Shown here: piece after piece, positions 9,894-21,455 of the stretch
Numbering within the stretch: position 1 is the first letter of the stretch
Layout of the letters: every line of letters starts with the position of its first letter
NCBI GenBank assembly: GCA_031841125.1
Contig: CM063108.1
Coordinates: 49,064,122 to 49,128,121 of the forward strand
Length of the DNA stretch: 64,000 nt
Reading direction: 5' to 3'
Origin: Acanthococcus lagerstroemiae
Lineage: Eukaryota > Arthropoda > Insecta > Hemiptera > Eriococcidae
The notes under the pieces: generated by a model
Database searches by the model: none
What the model saw: the letters and a program-made list of their open reading frames with translations, nothing else
What the model was told of the DNA's origin: nothing
Program-made: the position numbers and the translations under genes

Positions 9894-12800
9894 ATTTTAA
9901 AACGTAGTCTGAGATTGATTCTTAGCGAGTTTTAACAGAATCAGAATGTGACCGAAACAGGGGAGGAGTGAGACCAGACAGCCACCGGTGAAATCAGTTT
10001 TATAGGCCACCGCCGTAACAACTGCAGGCCAGTATCCCCTACTACTTCCTTTACACAGAAGAAAGTTGAAAAAATAACATTCTTCAACATGATTGTTGTT
10101 TTTCTCATTTTTCCTTTCCTTTACCCCTTCTAGTTTCTACTTCCCCCCTTCAAAAAAGTTTAAAAAATAACATTTATAATTTTTTCAAAGCACTTTCTAC
10201 GATTTTTAATTTTCTTCTGAAGAGTAATAACAGTGGACGATATTTTATTCAGTCAGTGTGAAAGCTGGACTTTTTTAAGAAAACAATTTTTGCGTTTTCC
10301 ATGTGAGAGTTTGAATGTGGAGGAATAAACTTATTCTTCTGAAATTGTATACAAAGAACTTTTGGTTGGCTTTGAGATTATGAGTCTAAAAAATAGAAGA
10401 TGTCTGGCGAACTTGATCTTTTTGAGGGGGATGTTCTGAATAACAAAATTTTGTATTCAATTCAGGGTCCCTACATTTAATACTAGAAATACTGGTTTAT
10501 TTGTAACATGCAGAAACTCAGCATCAAATACTCTAGTATTATATAATATTATTACCCAAAAAGACTCTGGCATCGACATATTTTTCATGAGTAGGAGACT
10601 CTACATTTCATCAGTCATTAAAGTACTCGAGGGTATGTAGGTCTTCTGCAATTCTTCCTCTTATACCGTACAAGTGTGGTTTGTTTCAGCCCCTCGCCTC
10701 GGCTTCCTTCAACCTTCAACTCTCAGTTTTCAATTCACAATTCTCAACTGCCACCTGTGGACCTGCGCGCTCCTCACCCCCGCTCTGCCCGTGCTCTGGT
10801 ACCTGTCTCCCCCTCCCTCTTTCTATTATCTTCTCTTTTTTCTTTATCCACTACTCTTCACTTAAAAAGTATTTTTTTAGAATTGTTATATTGTATCCAC
10901 TGTCCTTCCCTGTCAATGGGACTCCCAGACACCTGTGAGGGGAGGGGAGGGGCTCAAATACAAATAAAAATGTCCTGATCTCTTGTAACATCCTTCCTAC
11001 GGCTTTATGTTATTCCTACTGACATTTGAAAGGACTCAGTTTTGTCATCCGAAGAGGATAGGTAAAATTTTCTAAACCTATGATAGGGAGAAGGAGAAAA
11101 CTGAATTCAATTCTTATACATTCCAAATGACTCCCAGGCACTGACACAGTGGCATATCGAATGTGCAGTAATTACCGAACAGGTCAAACTGAATTCACCA
11201 GTTCAGCGGGTCGTTCAACTTTACTTTCCCTATCGAACCGAAATTCGTCTTTGTGTTTCTCGAAACGAAACCGAACTCCGAACACATCAAACTGATCACG
11301 GGATCTTGTAAAATAATTTCAGCCTAAAATTGACCGGGAACGTCGGAACACGATGGGGAAGGCGCGGTGATGATGAACGTGACCCACTACGGTGTATAGA
11401 AGTAGTCGAATACGATTTATTTACAACACCTACACCTCGGTAAAGATCCCGAAGAAGGTTACCAATCGCTCACAGCGATCTTCATAAGCCGACCATCGAC
11501 TTCTCTCCGCTGCACCGATGCCGCTGTAACCGCCGATTGTAATACCCATATACCTTCAATACAAAACATATATGTACTTATTTTTTTCGTTTAACTAGAT
11601 GAGCTTTCTTTTTTCACACACGTCCGTCGTGATTTTTCGTCAACCAATTTACGGCATTCGACTTTTTTCCTTTTCTTTCTTTACTCCTAATCGGTGACAT
11701 AAAATATTTAAATTTCACGTTCCGGTAATTAGTTTATTGGATAGATAAACGAATTCGGCACGAACGAGTGCAGTGCACGAGAGCACGATACAAATGGTCG
11801 AAATAGCTTGCACACGAATATAGGTTGAACTACATACGCATTTCCATAAATTCGGCGTGTTAATGCAGTGCGCTGTGTGTACCAATTTCGAGAATATACC
11901 GAGTACACACGCGCGCACAAAAAGAGAAAACGAACGCGCTGAGGAGTGAAAGTGAGGGCGTAACAACCCTGACTGGCGTATGTACACGCTGTGACAATGA
12001 GACTGCTATAAAGATCGAAAAGCACAATACGCAGATGGGCAACTAATGAAAAGAAAATTAGGAAACCTCGTTACTTGCACATCCATCTGAATTGTCAATC
12101 GACGTTACTGATCTCCGATGTCGAAACGGTAGACTAAGTAAGAGATTTCACTTTCACACAAGGCATGGCACGTCGCTCTGACCTCTGAGGTCGCGATCAA
12201 AACTAATGCACGTACGGATTCTGGCGGCGACGTTGATTAGCGAATTCGACAGACAAGGCCGAACGAATATTTGAATTTGAATAACCGACGCGATTTTCCG
12301 TTCGCCGTTCCAGGTTCCCAGTCAGCCGAACGTGCCTGCACGAGATGATCGAGATCATTCTCGGTGGCTGATCAACGCGCGGTTCTGCGTATCACCGCGG
12401 CGGTAATTAGGTCGGCCTACTGGCGCTAATTGCTTTCCTATGGTCGGAATGCGTGAAAATTGACAGTTCGATAACCTTGGAGATTAGAATCAACACTATC
12501 GAGATATCGAGACTGACAGCAATACCTACTCGCGAATAATCTAGATTAAACGAGCGACCGACGTCGAACGATCTCCATCATCGATGGACCGGTAAGCTGA
12601 ATCCAGCTGGACTGGCCGGTCAGAGGTAACGCAAGGTCGAGAGCTGTCTCCGGCCGTCCTAACAGTGTTGCAATGAGGTGGTCAATATCAGACTTCTCAT
12701 GTAACTACTGCCGTATGAAAGTGGCATTATAGGCTGCTCGAAAAAGCATTTCCATGGGAAATGTGAAGACACGACGTGTAACTACTGCCGTATGAAAGTG

Positions 12801-13418
12801 ACACCATATGGGCAGCGAAAGAGCATTTCCATGGGAAATGCAGGGCCACACGTACACGTGAGAGCTGTTGAGAGCTAACGAAAGGAAAGAAAGTCTATAT
12901 GAACCTCCATAGATATGCTCTCCCCTTCACACTGAAAAAAAATTCTGGAAATCTAATCGTGTTGGTACTTCCTGTGCTGAATTGCTTGGGAAGATTAAAA
13001 TAGTCTCCGCAGTCGTGAAGACTGTTACGTATATCTAAGCCATACGAACAATTTCAAATAAATTATGTAAAAACTGAATTCAGCGACCATGAAAACTCTG
13101 TCTGTATTTTTGATACATCAGTAGCGTAGCCAGGATTTTCGCAAGATAAATATAACTTTTTTTAAATCGAGTTGCCCTGAATTTACTGTAGCAAAAAAAA
13201 GAGAGCGTTGTTAGGATGCTCGTGGGGGTGTGGCCCTTTGCCCCGTAGCTTTGACACTGTATATCGTGCTTTATAACATTCTTGGACTGGCCCCCGCCAG
13301 ATGTCACCATTTTCCACTTAGGAGCAAACTTATATCAAAATTTAATTTGAGGTCCTCGAATACCTTATAACCGATATCCCGATGGAATTTTTGTAAACAT
13401 TCTTCAGCCGCTGTATAG
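9894..13418. other. No gene recognised; pyrimidine-rich and CpG-rich patches
   Basis: About 10780-10870 is C/T-rich on the plus strand, and a CAAATACAAATAAAAATG segment near 10957-10974 resembles a retroposon tail. About 11400-12650 is richer in CpG, with overlapping short ORFs on the minus strand (11715-12042) that show no domain. The one clear structure is the 77-bp direct repeat at 12701-12854. About 13080-13310 contains CGTAGCCAGGAT, an end motif similar to the hAT element at 26038, but no partner end was found. Confidence 0.4.
12701..12854 (+). repeat. Two-copy direct repeat, 77-bp period
   Basis: GTAACTACTGCCGTATGAAA begins at 12701 and again at 12778. Each copy ends with the palindromic block GCATTTCCATGGGAAATG. 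The copies differ by scattered substitutions and small indels, so this is an old local duplication. No coding potential. Confidence 0.85.
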
Positions 13419-13645
13419 GATGCCGGACATTAGCGGTCGCGGTTTCTGACATGCGACTCTCATGGGCAGGTTAGTCTGGGTAGTTTGCCGTTACTTTCCT
13501 CACGGTTTTGTTGCGAAAGTTTTCCTTCTCTGTTGGGTAAGTTGTCCACGCCTTGCACACGCGCAGTATCAGTCTTTCTGCTCTGATGGTAACACGCCGT
13601 ACGATTGTAATACCTGGTTAGTGTGAACTGGCGGGGGTTACAGTA
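13419..13645 (+). repeat. Dispersed repeat, copy 1 (left of the RTE remnant)
   Basis: This segment and 14914-15190 share, in order, GATGCCGGA, GCGGTCGCGGTTTCTGAC, CGACTCTC with GGTTA, CACACGCGCAGTA/CACACGCACAGTACCAGTCTTTC, GGTGGTAACACGCC, and GTGTGAACTGG with GGGGGTTAC. They are clearly diverged copies of one family in the same orientation, with copy 2 carrying about 50 extra bases. The minus-strand translations also share a PRLT...NRDR-like segment, so the repeat may derive from a coding element I do not recognise. Confidence 0.75.
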
Positions 13646-13945
13646 CGCGCAATGTTTTAATTTCATGTAAAAAGAGTCTAGCAAAGTGAACCTAATGGAA
13701 GAGTGGCTTATGTCCCCCTTTTTTTTTCAACCGACATTTTTGTTTATACTGATGTTGTCGAAGTCTGAGTATAGACCTACGGAGTGGAGAAAATGGGAGT
13801 GAATATTCATTGTGACTGAAATCTTATTTATATATCGATTACTTCGATTATCATTATGTCAGTTTTTTCTTATTACAGTTATATCGATTATTTTGTTAAA
13901 AAAAAAAAAAAAAATCGGCGGGTTAGCTGCGTTTAGATTTCTTAG

Positions 13946-14767
13946 ATTTACTCACATGTATTCATAAACGGAACAAAAATCTCCAACTTAAGGTTCGCCG
14001 ACGACGTACTAATCCTGTCCAACTCAGAGCTCGAATTAAACGACATGATCGCCGAACTAGCGGATAAAGGCAGAGAGTCAGGCTTACAAATGAACATCAA
14101 AAAAACGAAAAAATTAGCAAACCAAAAGAGTGTAACGAGAATGCAGCTGTACGATAAAGAAATAGAAACAATAGCAGAAGCAACATACCTAGGTCAACAG
14201 CTATCATTCGATCACCCCACTGAAAAAGAAATAGAAATAAGAATAACCAAAACGTGGAATAAGTACTGGTCACTCAAAGAAATATTCAAAGGTCCCTTCA
14301 AAAATTATCAAAAAAGCGAAATATTTAACATGTGCGTTGTCCCGACCCTGGCGTATGGTTGCCAAACATGGACCCTGATCGAAGAAAACATTAAAAAAAT
14401 AGTAACCACCCAAAATTCCTTAGAAAGATCAATGTTAGGTATCAATAAGAAAGACCGCATCAGGACAAGCGATATAAAAAAGAAATTAAAATACAACGTT
14501 AACGTAGCCAGATTTATCAGACGTCAGAAATGGAGGTGGGCGGGTCACGTAGCCCGAATGAAAGACGACCGATGGACCTATCTAGCAACGTTCTGGTTCT
14601 TGTCACAGTTTAAAAGGAAAATAGGGCACCCACGCACTAGATGGAAGGACGACATCAACGGCTTTCTACAATGCAAAAATTTCCAACGCATAGCTCAAAA
14701 TAGGGTCGAATGGGAAAGGTTGCAGGAAACCTTTGCTCTCTACGGGCCGAGGACTTTAAGTCCTTAA
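13946..14767 (+). pseudogene. RTE-type LINE remnant: RT catalytic motif to C-terminus
   Basis: From 13946 the frame reads a short lead-in, then LRFADDVLILSNS (RT motif C with the FADD catalytic pair at about 13994-14005), the thumb region (KTKKLANQ, ATYLGQQLSFD) and the C-terminal block typical of RTE-type endonuclease/reverse transcriptases: VVPTLAYGCQTWTL, LERSMLGI, KWRWAGHVARMKDDRW, GHPRTRWKDDI. The frame ends at 14767 with the usual short tail after the last Trp-rich segment. An upstream in-frame TAG at 13943-13945 and loss of the endonuclease and RT fingers/palm show that only the last third survives. About 270 codons are uninterrupted, so this is less decayed than the copies at 19.3 and 37.6 kb. 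An intact protein would copy its own RNA by target-primed reverse transcription in the nucleus; this one cannot. Confidence 0.88.
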
Positions 14768-14913
14768 TAAAGGTATTTTGATTTTTTTGATTCATAACCT
14801 GTTTCCATTTTTGTTTCAGGTGAGTTCTCGTTATTCTCTCGAAGATACTCTCGGCAAAGGGCGCGTAAGTTTATGATTCTTCTTATCCTTCTTCTTCTTC
14901 AGGCGCCACATCC

Positions 14914-15190
14914 GATGCCGGATATTGGCGGTCGCGGTTTCTGACGCTCGACTCTCCTGGGCCGGTTAATCGAGGTGGTGTACCGTTGCTATCCCCACAG
15001 TTTGTTTGCGTTTTCTCTCTAGATGCCGAAGGGTCTGCAGCTGCAGTTCGTTTACTAGCCACGTGTTTCATGACATTGAGTAAGCCGTCTATAACGTACA
15101 CACGCACAGTACCAGTCTTTCATGATCTGGTGGTAACACGCCCTGTGATCATAATGCCTTGTTCGTGTGAACTGGTGGGGGTTACTAGAA
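14914..15190 (+). repeat. Dispersed repeat, copy 2 (right of the RTE remnant)
   Basis: Diverged direct copy of 13419-13645 (shared blocks listed there). It is preceded by a (TTC)n run at about 14883-14900. The two copies bracket the RTE remnant with a gap of about 300 bp on the left and 146 bp on the right, too loose to be LTRs of that LINE. Confidence 0.75.
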
Positions 15191-15621
15191 GCGCTATGTT
15201 TCCCCCTCGATGGATGCTGTGGGGTTGTGTTTGTTAGGATGTTAGTGAGGGTATTCGAGCATCACAAGTTTGTGGGACTCGTTGAAGTCGAATCGCAAGG
15301 ATTGCAAAGCATGCACGTTTCCGCTTGGGCACAACTCAGGTCAGCGCGAAAACATTGTTAAAATACTGCCTGTCCAAACCAGTTTAACACAGAAACACTC
15401 GATTTCACGTATGTAGTATCCGAGGGGTGGAAGTGAGAGAGGTTAAAGAATTCCCAGGATGGAAAGCTGCGAGAGTAGGGAATCGAGTGCACATAATGTT
15501 AGAACTCTTCCTGTTTTTAAAATCCCATGAAATGAGGGAAGAATGAGAGAGAAATTCATCCTGTTTACCTTCGAAGTCCAATTTTGTGATTATAATACGA
15601 AACCCTCAATTGGGATGAAAT
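15191..15621. other. No gene recognised
   Basis: No coding region or repeat I can name. It lies between the dispersed repeat and the left end of the hAT-like element at 15622. Confidence 0.4.
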
Positions 15622-15906
15622 CAGGGACGTACCGATAGGGGAGGAGGGAGAGAGGGGGGTAGTGAAATTCGTTTGAAAGGAAATTTTTTCTGAGTTTTTA
15701 GATACCTAGAAGATTTTTTTGAAGCTTTGGTCTGTGAAATACATCTTTTTCTGAAAGGGTGCTACTGACTCAAGTACGTATGTGTACGGGTGTGCCTGTA
15801 AAAATTAGCCTCGAACTCTGTTGTACTTTGTCCGTTGGAACTCGGTTTCAAGATCTAGAAACCAACAATAGTAAAAGATGGGGTACCTACTATTTTTTCC
15901 AATTTT

Positions 15907-16964
15907 TAGGGTCGGTTACAAGTAGCCGAGCCTATTGCAATCGCTTTTTTCCAGTCTCTTCTTATCCGTTCTAGTTCAGTTCAGTTCAGTGGCGCTTTAT
16001 TTTCAAGAAATTAATCAGTTGAAAAAAAATTTAAAGAATTATAAGCAACAATTTTGATTTTATTAGGGTCGGCAATGAGTCTCTTACAATAACTTTTTTT
16101 TTCTTCGTTTTTTTCCTTCTTCTTCTTCTTCTTCTTCAGTATAGTTCATTGATTTTGATCTTACTGCGGTGCTACTTCTACATTCTACATAATACGTTGT
16201 CAATCCCTATTTTACGACGCTAAGGTTTATCGTTTTCCTAATTTTTCAGCATTTTAGGTAACTATTTTGTAATTTGTGTGCGTTTTTGAATATTACGTTT
16301 CGGTTTCTGCTACACGAATTCTACGACTCTATATTTGACGATTCCAGCTTAAGTCTAGATCAAATGAAACATGTTCGTTGCGATTTCCGTAACATATCTA
16401 TTTCTGCAACACTTTCGCCTTTATCACTAGATTTTCAAAGGAACAATAGCGTATGAATCATGTTTCCTAAACATAGTCAAGTATTTTGATAGTTTTTATA
16501 TTCTGTTTGAGGTTTCGAGGGATGAGAAGCCTTCTTGTAGCTGTCTGAGCTCGTTAACGTGTCTTGATAGCATTCGTGATGGCTATGCGTATTCAAATTA
16601 TAAACTTCATTTCAATGAAAAGTCGCCCTTTGTCTGTTGCGCAGGAAGAATAGTACGAGTATTAAGATTTTCGGAAATGCCACGGCATCTGAATTAAACG
16701 ACTTAAAGAACTATAAAAATCTGTTTTTCGAAAACACGCGATCCAAAGTTCAAGAGCCCCATAGAAACTATATGACATAGCGTTTACTCGCACTTTTGTA
16801 TCGGGAACCCCAGTTTAAAAAAATTCTACTTTTTAAGCTCTTTCCAAGGATACTAATAACTCATTTTGTCAACAAATGTCGCTTGGTCGCTTTTTGTGTA
16901 TTAGCGTCCAATTGTACAGAGTACCAGCCGACAGCCGGCCCTCTTCGAGCAGCAGAGCTGCTTG
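15907..16964 (-). mobile_element. Helitron-like element inserted in a hAT element
   Basis: Comparison with the uninterrupted paralogous site at about 26575-26592 puts the insertion between CCAATTTT and TTTATTTTCCCC. Read on the minus strand, the element ends with a hairpin (CGGCTACTTGTAACCG) and then ACCCTAAAAA, like copies ending near 24309 and 34993. A hairpin followed by CTAA is what Helitron 3' ends look like. The other end shares CTCTTCGAGG/CTCTTCGAGC with the 24309-24862 copy. There is no Rep/helicase coding sequence. An internal second copy of the end motif (TAGGGTCGGCAATGAG) lies near 16065. The Helitron label is inference from end structure; the family and the insertion are directly visible. 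Confidence 0.55.
16724..16810 (-). repeat. Dispersed repeat, inverted copy of 19797-19903
   Basis: Within the Helitron-like insert. On the minus strand it matches 19797-19903 plus: CGATACAAAA, AAACGCTATGTCATATAGTT, GGCTCTTGAACTT and GTGTTTTC blocks align in order with a small indel. So a piece of the same family also sits inside the RTE remnant at 19.3-21.5 kb. Confidence 0.65.
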
Positions 16965-17112
16965 TTTATTTTCCCCCTAATGTTTTCTTCGGGTTTTTTA
17001 GTTTTTCAACATGTTCTTTTGACATATGTAAAAAAAATTGAAGAAATCGTCGGAAGGGGGACTCAGATTGGTTATAGGGGGCTCCCCCTGAACCCCCTTC
17101 AGTTACGAGCTA

Positions 17113-19259
17113 CTACATAATTTAAATGTTTGCTTTATCTTTATAATACTTATTCTTAGGAGAGGGGGTTGAAATTGGGTGGGTAAAGTGAATGATCCTG
17201 TCTTCTGCGAGGATTCCCCGAAATTTCTCATTTTCAATGCAGCCTGCCCGTCCAAGCATGAGAGAGGAGGCATCTGTTGATCCATAAGGTTACGAATCCG
17301 TCAAGCGGAGAGACTCTCCGAAGTTGGCGATCTACGGTTCTAATGAGCGTGATTCCCACAAATCTACGCGAACACGCATCCAAAATAGAGAAATGTTTTT
17401 TCAGTTTAGCGCTAACTTTTGTGGGTTGGAAAATTCCGCCGAAACCGAAGTCACGCCTTCCGGCGATACCAAAATGATATTTTCAGCAATCCCAACTACC
17501 CATAATATACTCGTACTCATAATATATTATGTACCCCATTTTTACTTCCACTGGCAATGCGCCTGCACTTTTCAGCGCCGTGGTGTCCTTCGAGACGTAA
17601 TTAAAACCGAAAACGAAGAATTGATTTACGCCCGAGCCAGCCAATAAAACTGATTTATTGTCGCGTGAATGGATAATTACTCGTTAAAAATAATGGAAAT
17701 TACAAAATATGTAAAATGTAATCGAACCACGATGGCGGGATCGGGAAAACATGGAACTCGTTGTCTTCGAAACCGGTATGCCAAATGTCGTTGGCTGTTC
17801 GGTTCTGGCTGTGGCTGGTCAACTACCGAACACAAATCGCGAATCATCGACCTCGAAGACGCCAGCCAACCCTTCGACAACTCGCCAGCCATCTAATTAG
17901 AGAAGATGGTCCGATAATGAGATACCACTGTTTGATCTCTCATATAGAACCTAATGAAATAGATCAAACGAGATGGGAATTGCGTTAGACAGTATGGTCT
18001 GTTTTTAGGATCTGGGGCCAAAATTCGCAAAAAGAATAATTTATGGGCGTTATTTTTCAATGTGACAAAAATGTGAATTTTAAAGATTTTTGAGGAGGGG
18101 TCCGAATATGAGACACCTAAAGTAAATTATTTCAAAACGTTCAAATCATTGAAAAAACTCGTTTATTTCGTTAAATAAACTAAATAACAAACATTTTGAC
18201 AAATTCAACCTTTATTGAATAATATTCTTTTTACAAGCATTGACCGACGAATTTCGTATATTTCTGAAGCTTTTAGAAAACATATTATTTCTTTTTCAAC
18301 GCGTCGCGAATGGCCAAAACCATTTTCTCATCGTAACCACGTTGGTCAGATGTGCGCTTTTGATCAATCAGTGTTCGCCCCATCTGTAAAGAGGTACCAA
18401 ACTTATTCGAAATCAGCTTTGAAAAATTTCAGTTTTTTGAGTTTTATTAAGTGTCTGATATTCGGACCATCACGTATTTTTCGAGTTGCAAAGTCGTAAT
18501 CGTGATTTATGCCGAAATATTAAAAGGAATTGAAAGCACCCATACGTATTCTCGTACATACCTCGAAGTACTATTCGAATTTTTGGGGAATTTTCACCTA
18601 ATTTTTCTTATAAAATTTTCGATCGTCTTACTTCTGGTAAAAGAAATAATGGGATGTGGAATGAAATGTAGCGACTGCTCTTGACATTACACGAGCATGC
18701 ACACTGACAAACACATGTAAGGAGGTTGAGTGATCAAAATCGACATTTAATATCCTTTAACACGGGGAGCAAAGATCGGTCTCGTCTTATGAGGATTCCA
18801 CCTGTTAGTAGTCAGTGTTGTGGGAACATGATTTCAATTAGAATTTACCCTCTAGTAACTCTGAATTTTTCAAAATTCAAAATATCGAATCATCGTCTGT
18901 ACATTCCTTACGGAAGCGAATTATTTGATCGTTCAACTCTGCCACCAGGTGTCAGCCGCTTCAATTTCGAGTCCAATCGCAAAAATCAACAATATTGGTG
19001 ATAGACAGGGCAAATAGAAAGATTTCCAAAAAACTTCAAAGTATGCGCGTTAAATATTTTCTATAAAACTCCAAAATACGTCGAAATATACTTGATAGGC
19101 AAAATATACAATATGGGTATCAAAATTTAGCATTTTTCAAACTAAATAATGCTGACCTATTTGTCAATCTAAATTATTTAAAATGAATAAATAATCAATA
19201 AAAGAATTGATAGTTAATTTAAAATTGAGAAAAACACAAAATTATTAGCTAGACAGTTA
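17113..19259. other. No gene recognised
   Basis: Only short ORFs, several overlapping on both strands (for example 17669-17988), with no domain I know. No strong repeat or hairpin seen. AT content rises after 18000. Confidence 0.4.
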
Positions 19260-19696
19260 TACGCTCCCACAATGGACGCCGACAAATCAGAAATAGACAC
19301 ATTTTAAAATTCACTCGAAAATATAATAACGAATGGAAAAGAACAATTTATTATAATTGTGAGAGATTACGATGCAAAAATGGGAGAAGAGGAAGGGGTC
19401 GTTTACGGTGGGAAAGTATGGTTTAGGCACAAGGAACAGTATATTGGCCAGTTTTGCCATGAGAAACAATCTTATAGTTGCTAATACTTTTTTCGATAAA
19501 AACAAATACAAAAGTAAGTGAACTTGGAGAGCCCCCATTTTACTACTAAGAACGAGATCGGTCATATCAGAACCAACAATCAAAGCACTATACAAGATGT
19601 ATCAGTATTAGCGGATTTTAAATTTCCATCAGACCATGGATCGTGCAGAGCTAAATTAAAAATCCCAAAGAGATACAAATTTAACACACAGAACTG

Positions 19697-19949
19697 GACA
19701 CTGTTCAGCAAGAGGGAACCAACTAACATTTGTAAACAAAATGAGTTATTAGTATCGTTGGAAAGAGCGTATAACGTATAATTTTTCAAAATTAGGCCCC
19801 CGATTCAAAAATGTGTACTTACGCTGAAAAAAGCTTATCAGTAAACGCTGTGTCATATAGTTTCTACGTGGCTCTTGAACTTCGAATCACGTGTTCTCAA
19901 AAAGTGAATTTTGCTAGTTAGTTCCCTCTTGCTGAACAGCGTCCAACTG
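19697..19949. repeat. Inverted repeat within the RTE remnant
   Basis: GGACACTGTTCAGCAAGAGG at 19697 onward reappears inverted at 19920-19949 (CCTCTTGCTGAACAGCGTCC), about 200 bp apart, arms about 30 bp. It looks like an inverted fragment of the LINE itself, flanking the dispersed repeat at 19797-19903. Confidence 0.7.
19797..19903 (+). repeat. Dispersed repeat, partner of 16724-16810
   Basis: Opposite-strand copy of the segment inside the 15907-16964 element, bracketed here by the LINE-derived inverted repeat. Shared blocks include AAACGCTGTGTCATATAGTT and GGCTCTTGAACTTCGAATCA. Confidence 0.65.
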
Positions 19950-20068
19950 AAAAATAACGAGTCTGAAAACGGTTATCCTAAAAAGTGTGCTGAACATTGC
20001 CAGAATTAAAATGGACGAAATAATAGCGGGAATGCTGAGTATCCACAAAAATGGTCTATACAAGAAAT

Positions 20069-20301
20069 GAAGGGTAAAGAATCACAACTCACATTTGCTA
20101 TTTTACTTCAAAGGCGCAAATAGGCAAAATACTGTACACGGGTGCAGGAATATCTTAGCTGCGCCTGTGAATGTGCGACATGTATAACATACTCCACGTT
20201 CACAGGCGCAGCATAAATAGTCCCGCATCCGTATACTGTATTTTGCCCATTTGCGCCCTTGAAGTAAAATGGCAAATGTGAGTTTTGATTCTTTACCCTT
20301 C
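20069..20301. mobile_element. Palindromic MITE (233 bp, about 112-bp arms)
   Basis: The left arm begins GAAGGGTAAAGAATCACAAC and the right arm ends GTTTTGATTCTTTACCCTTC. The arms are inverted along their whole length, meeting near 20185 at CTGCGCCTGTGAATGTG / CACGTTCACAGGCGCAG. Only about a dozen mismatches separate the arms, so transcripts would fold into a near-perfect long hairpin. AAAT lies on both sides (20065-20068 and 20302-20305) and may be a 4-bp target duplication. No coding sequence; superfamily not assignable. Confidence 0.9.
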
Positions 20302-21455
20302 AAATGTACAATCAGATAGAAGAAGGGATAAAACAAGTAAAGAAAGAATTAGGAAAGGAAAGGAAGTTAAGAAAAGAAAACAGGTGACAAACTAACAGAA
20401 AAAACGAAAAATCCTCCAGAGGACATATGTTAGCTGAGAAGTTTACCCCCAGTAGGAACGATAAATTGCAGTTTTTAATGCTAAGACGGCTAACTGGAAA
20501 TAGAATAACAAACTATATCAAAGATTACGACCGTCAATAAGTGGTGGAAAGCGGATCTATTAAAAAAGCAAGAAAAGAAATTTTCAAAGGGAAATACTTA
20601 CTAACTACTTTGACAAATCAAGAAGGAAAAGAAACAACAAGTAGGATATTGAATAGTTGAGATAGCTACAAAATTTTATGTACAATAAATTGTACAAAAG
20701 CGGGGGGGGGGGGGTATGGGAAGGATTGAAATGATTGAAAGCGAGGATGGGAATGAAATTCCCCTCAATTTTAGGAAGGGAAGCCGAATTTAGTTTGCAA
20801 GAAAGTAATAGCTCTGAAGCAGCTGGTCCAGATCTGATCTAAAATGAGATATTGAAAAACTTTAGTCTAGAGCTAGCAAAAATACTGGCAAAACTTTGAC
20901 CAAATCATTCTGGAGGGAGTAACTCCTAAGCAATGAAAAGTCGCAGAAATTGTATAACCTACCAGAAAGGAAGTATAAACTCAGTCGATAACTGTAGGTT
21001 AAGTAGCTGGATATCTAATATTAGCAAGGTATTTACGAAAGTCATTAAGGGGAGAATTTATGAGCAACTAGATTGGAATCAGGCGAGCAACCAAGCAAGA
21101 TTTAGAAGAAAAAAAAAACAGGTCAACGATGGACCAAATCTTTATCATAAATCAAATTATGGAAAAGGCTAACGAATATAACTCAGGTATTTACAACTTG
21201 CTTTTCATGGACATGAGAAAGGCATTCGACTCCATTGAGTATAGGTTTTTATGGAAAGCCTTCAGAAACAGGGAGTGGACCAAAAATATACGTATAAAAG
21301 CAATAAAAGATCTATACCAAAATTCTGAAGCCTATATAACTTTAGACACGAAGGGAGATAAATTTAAAATTGAAAGAGGTGGCAGACAGGGTGATCCGCT
21401 TTACCCTAACTTGTTTAACTGTGTGCTCGAGGAGATTTTTTATGATGGATGTTGT

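Larger units (their letters stand above)
15622..17112 (+). mobile_element. hAT-like non-autonomous element, interrupted copy
   Basis: The left end CAGGGACGTACCGA begins at 15622. From there the sequence is homologous to the hAT element at 26038-26718: shared blocks include AAATTCGTTT, TGCTACTGACTCAAGTACGT, CTCGGTTTCAAGATC, TAGAAACCAACAATA and ATTTTTTCCA. Homology stops at 15906, resumes at about 16965 (TTTATTTTCCCCC, TTTTTCAACATGTTCTTTTGAC, GGACTCAGATTGG) and ends near GTTACGAGCT at about 17112. The gap is the Helitron-like insert at 15907-16964. No transposase is encoded. The right terminus has decayed and I could not find a target duplication. Confidence 0.65.
19260..21455 (+). pseudogene. 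RTE-type LINE remnant: endonuclease plus truncated RT
   Basis: The remnant starts in the AP-like endonuclease: YAPTMDADKSEIDTF, then a stop, then an IIIVRDYDAKMG block where the family has 'GDFNAKIG'. After a frameshift near 19409 come YGLGTRN, AMRNNLIVANTFF and, in another frame, EIGHIRTNNQSTIQDVSVL and FPSDHGSCRAKLKI (family SDHR). The RT starts near 20790: an AAGPDLI block, GSINSVDN, LISNISKVF-like sequence, FMDMRKAFDSIE (first catalytic Asp) and RGGRQGDPLYPNLFNCVLEE. It stops at about 21455, before the YADD/FADD motif. Several stops, frameshifts, a palindromic MITE (20069-20301) and an inverted internal fragment break it. It is not the missing 5' half of the 13946-14767 copy, since the two are separated by 4.5 kb of other elements. 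Confidence 0.85.

Noticed and set aside
13419..15190. The two flanking repeats as LTRs of one element
   Set aside because: They differ in length by about 50 bp, lack TG...CA ends, PBS, PPT and target duplication, and the DNA between them is an RTE-type LINE.
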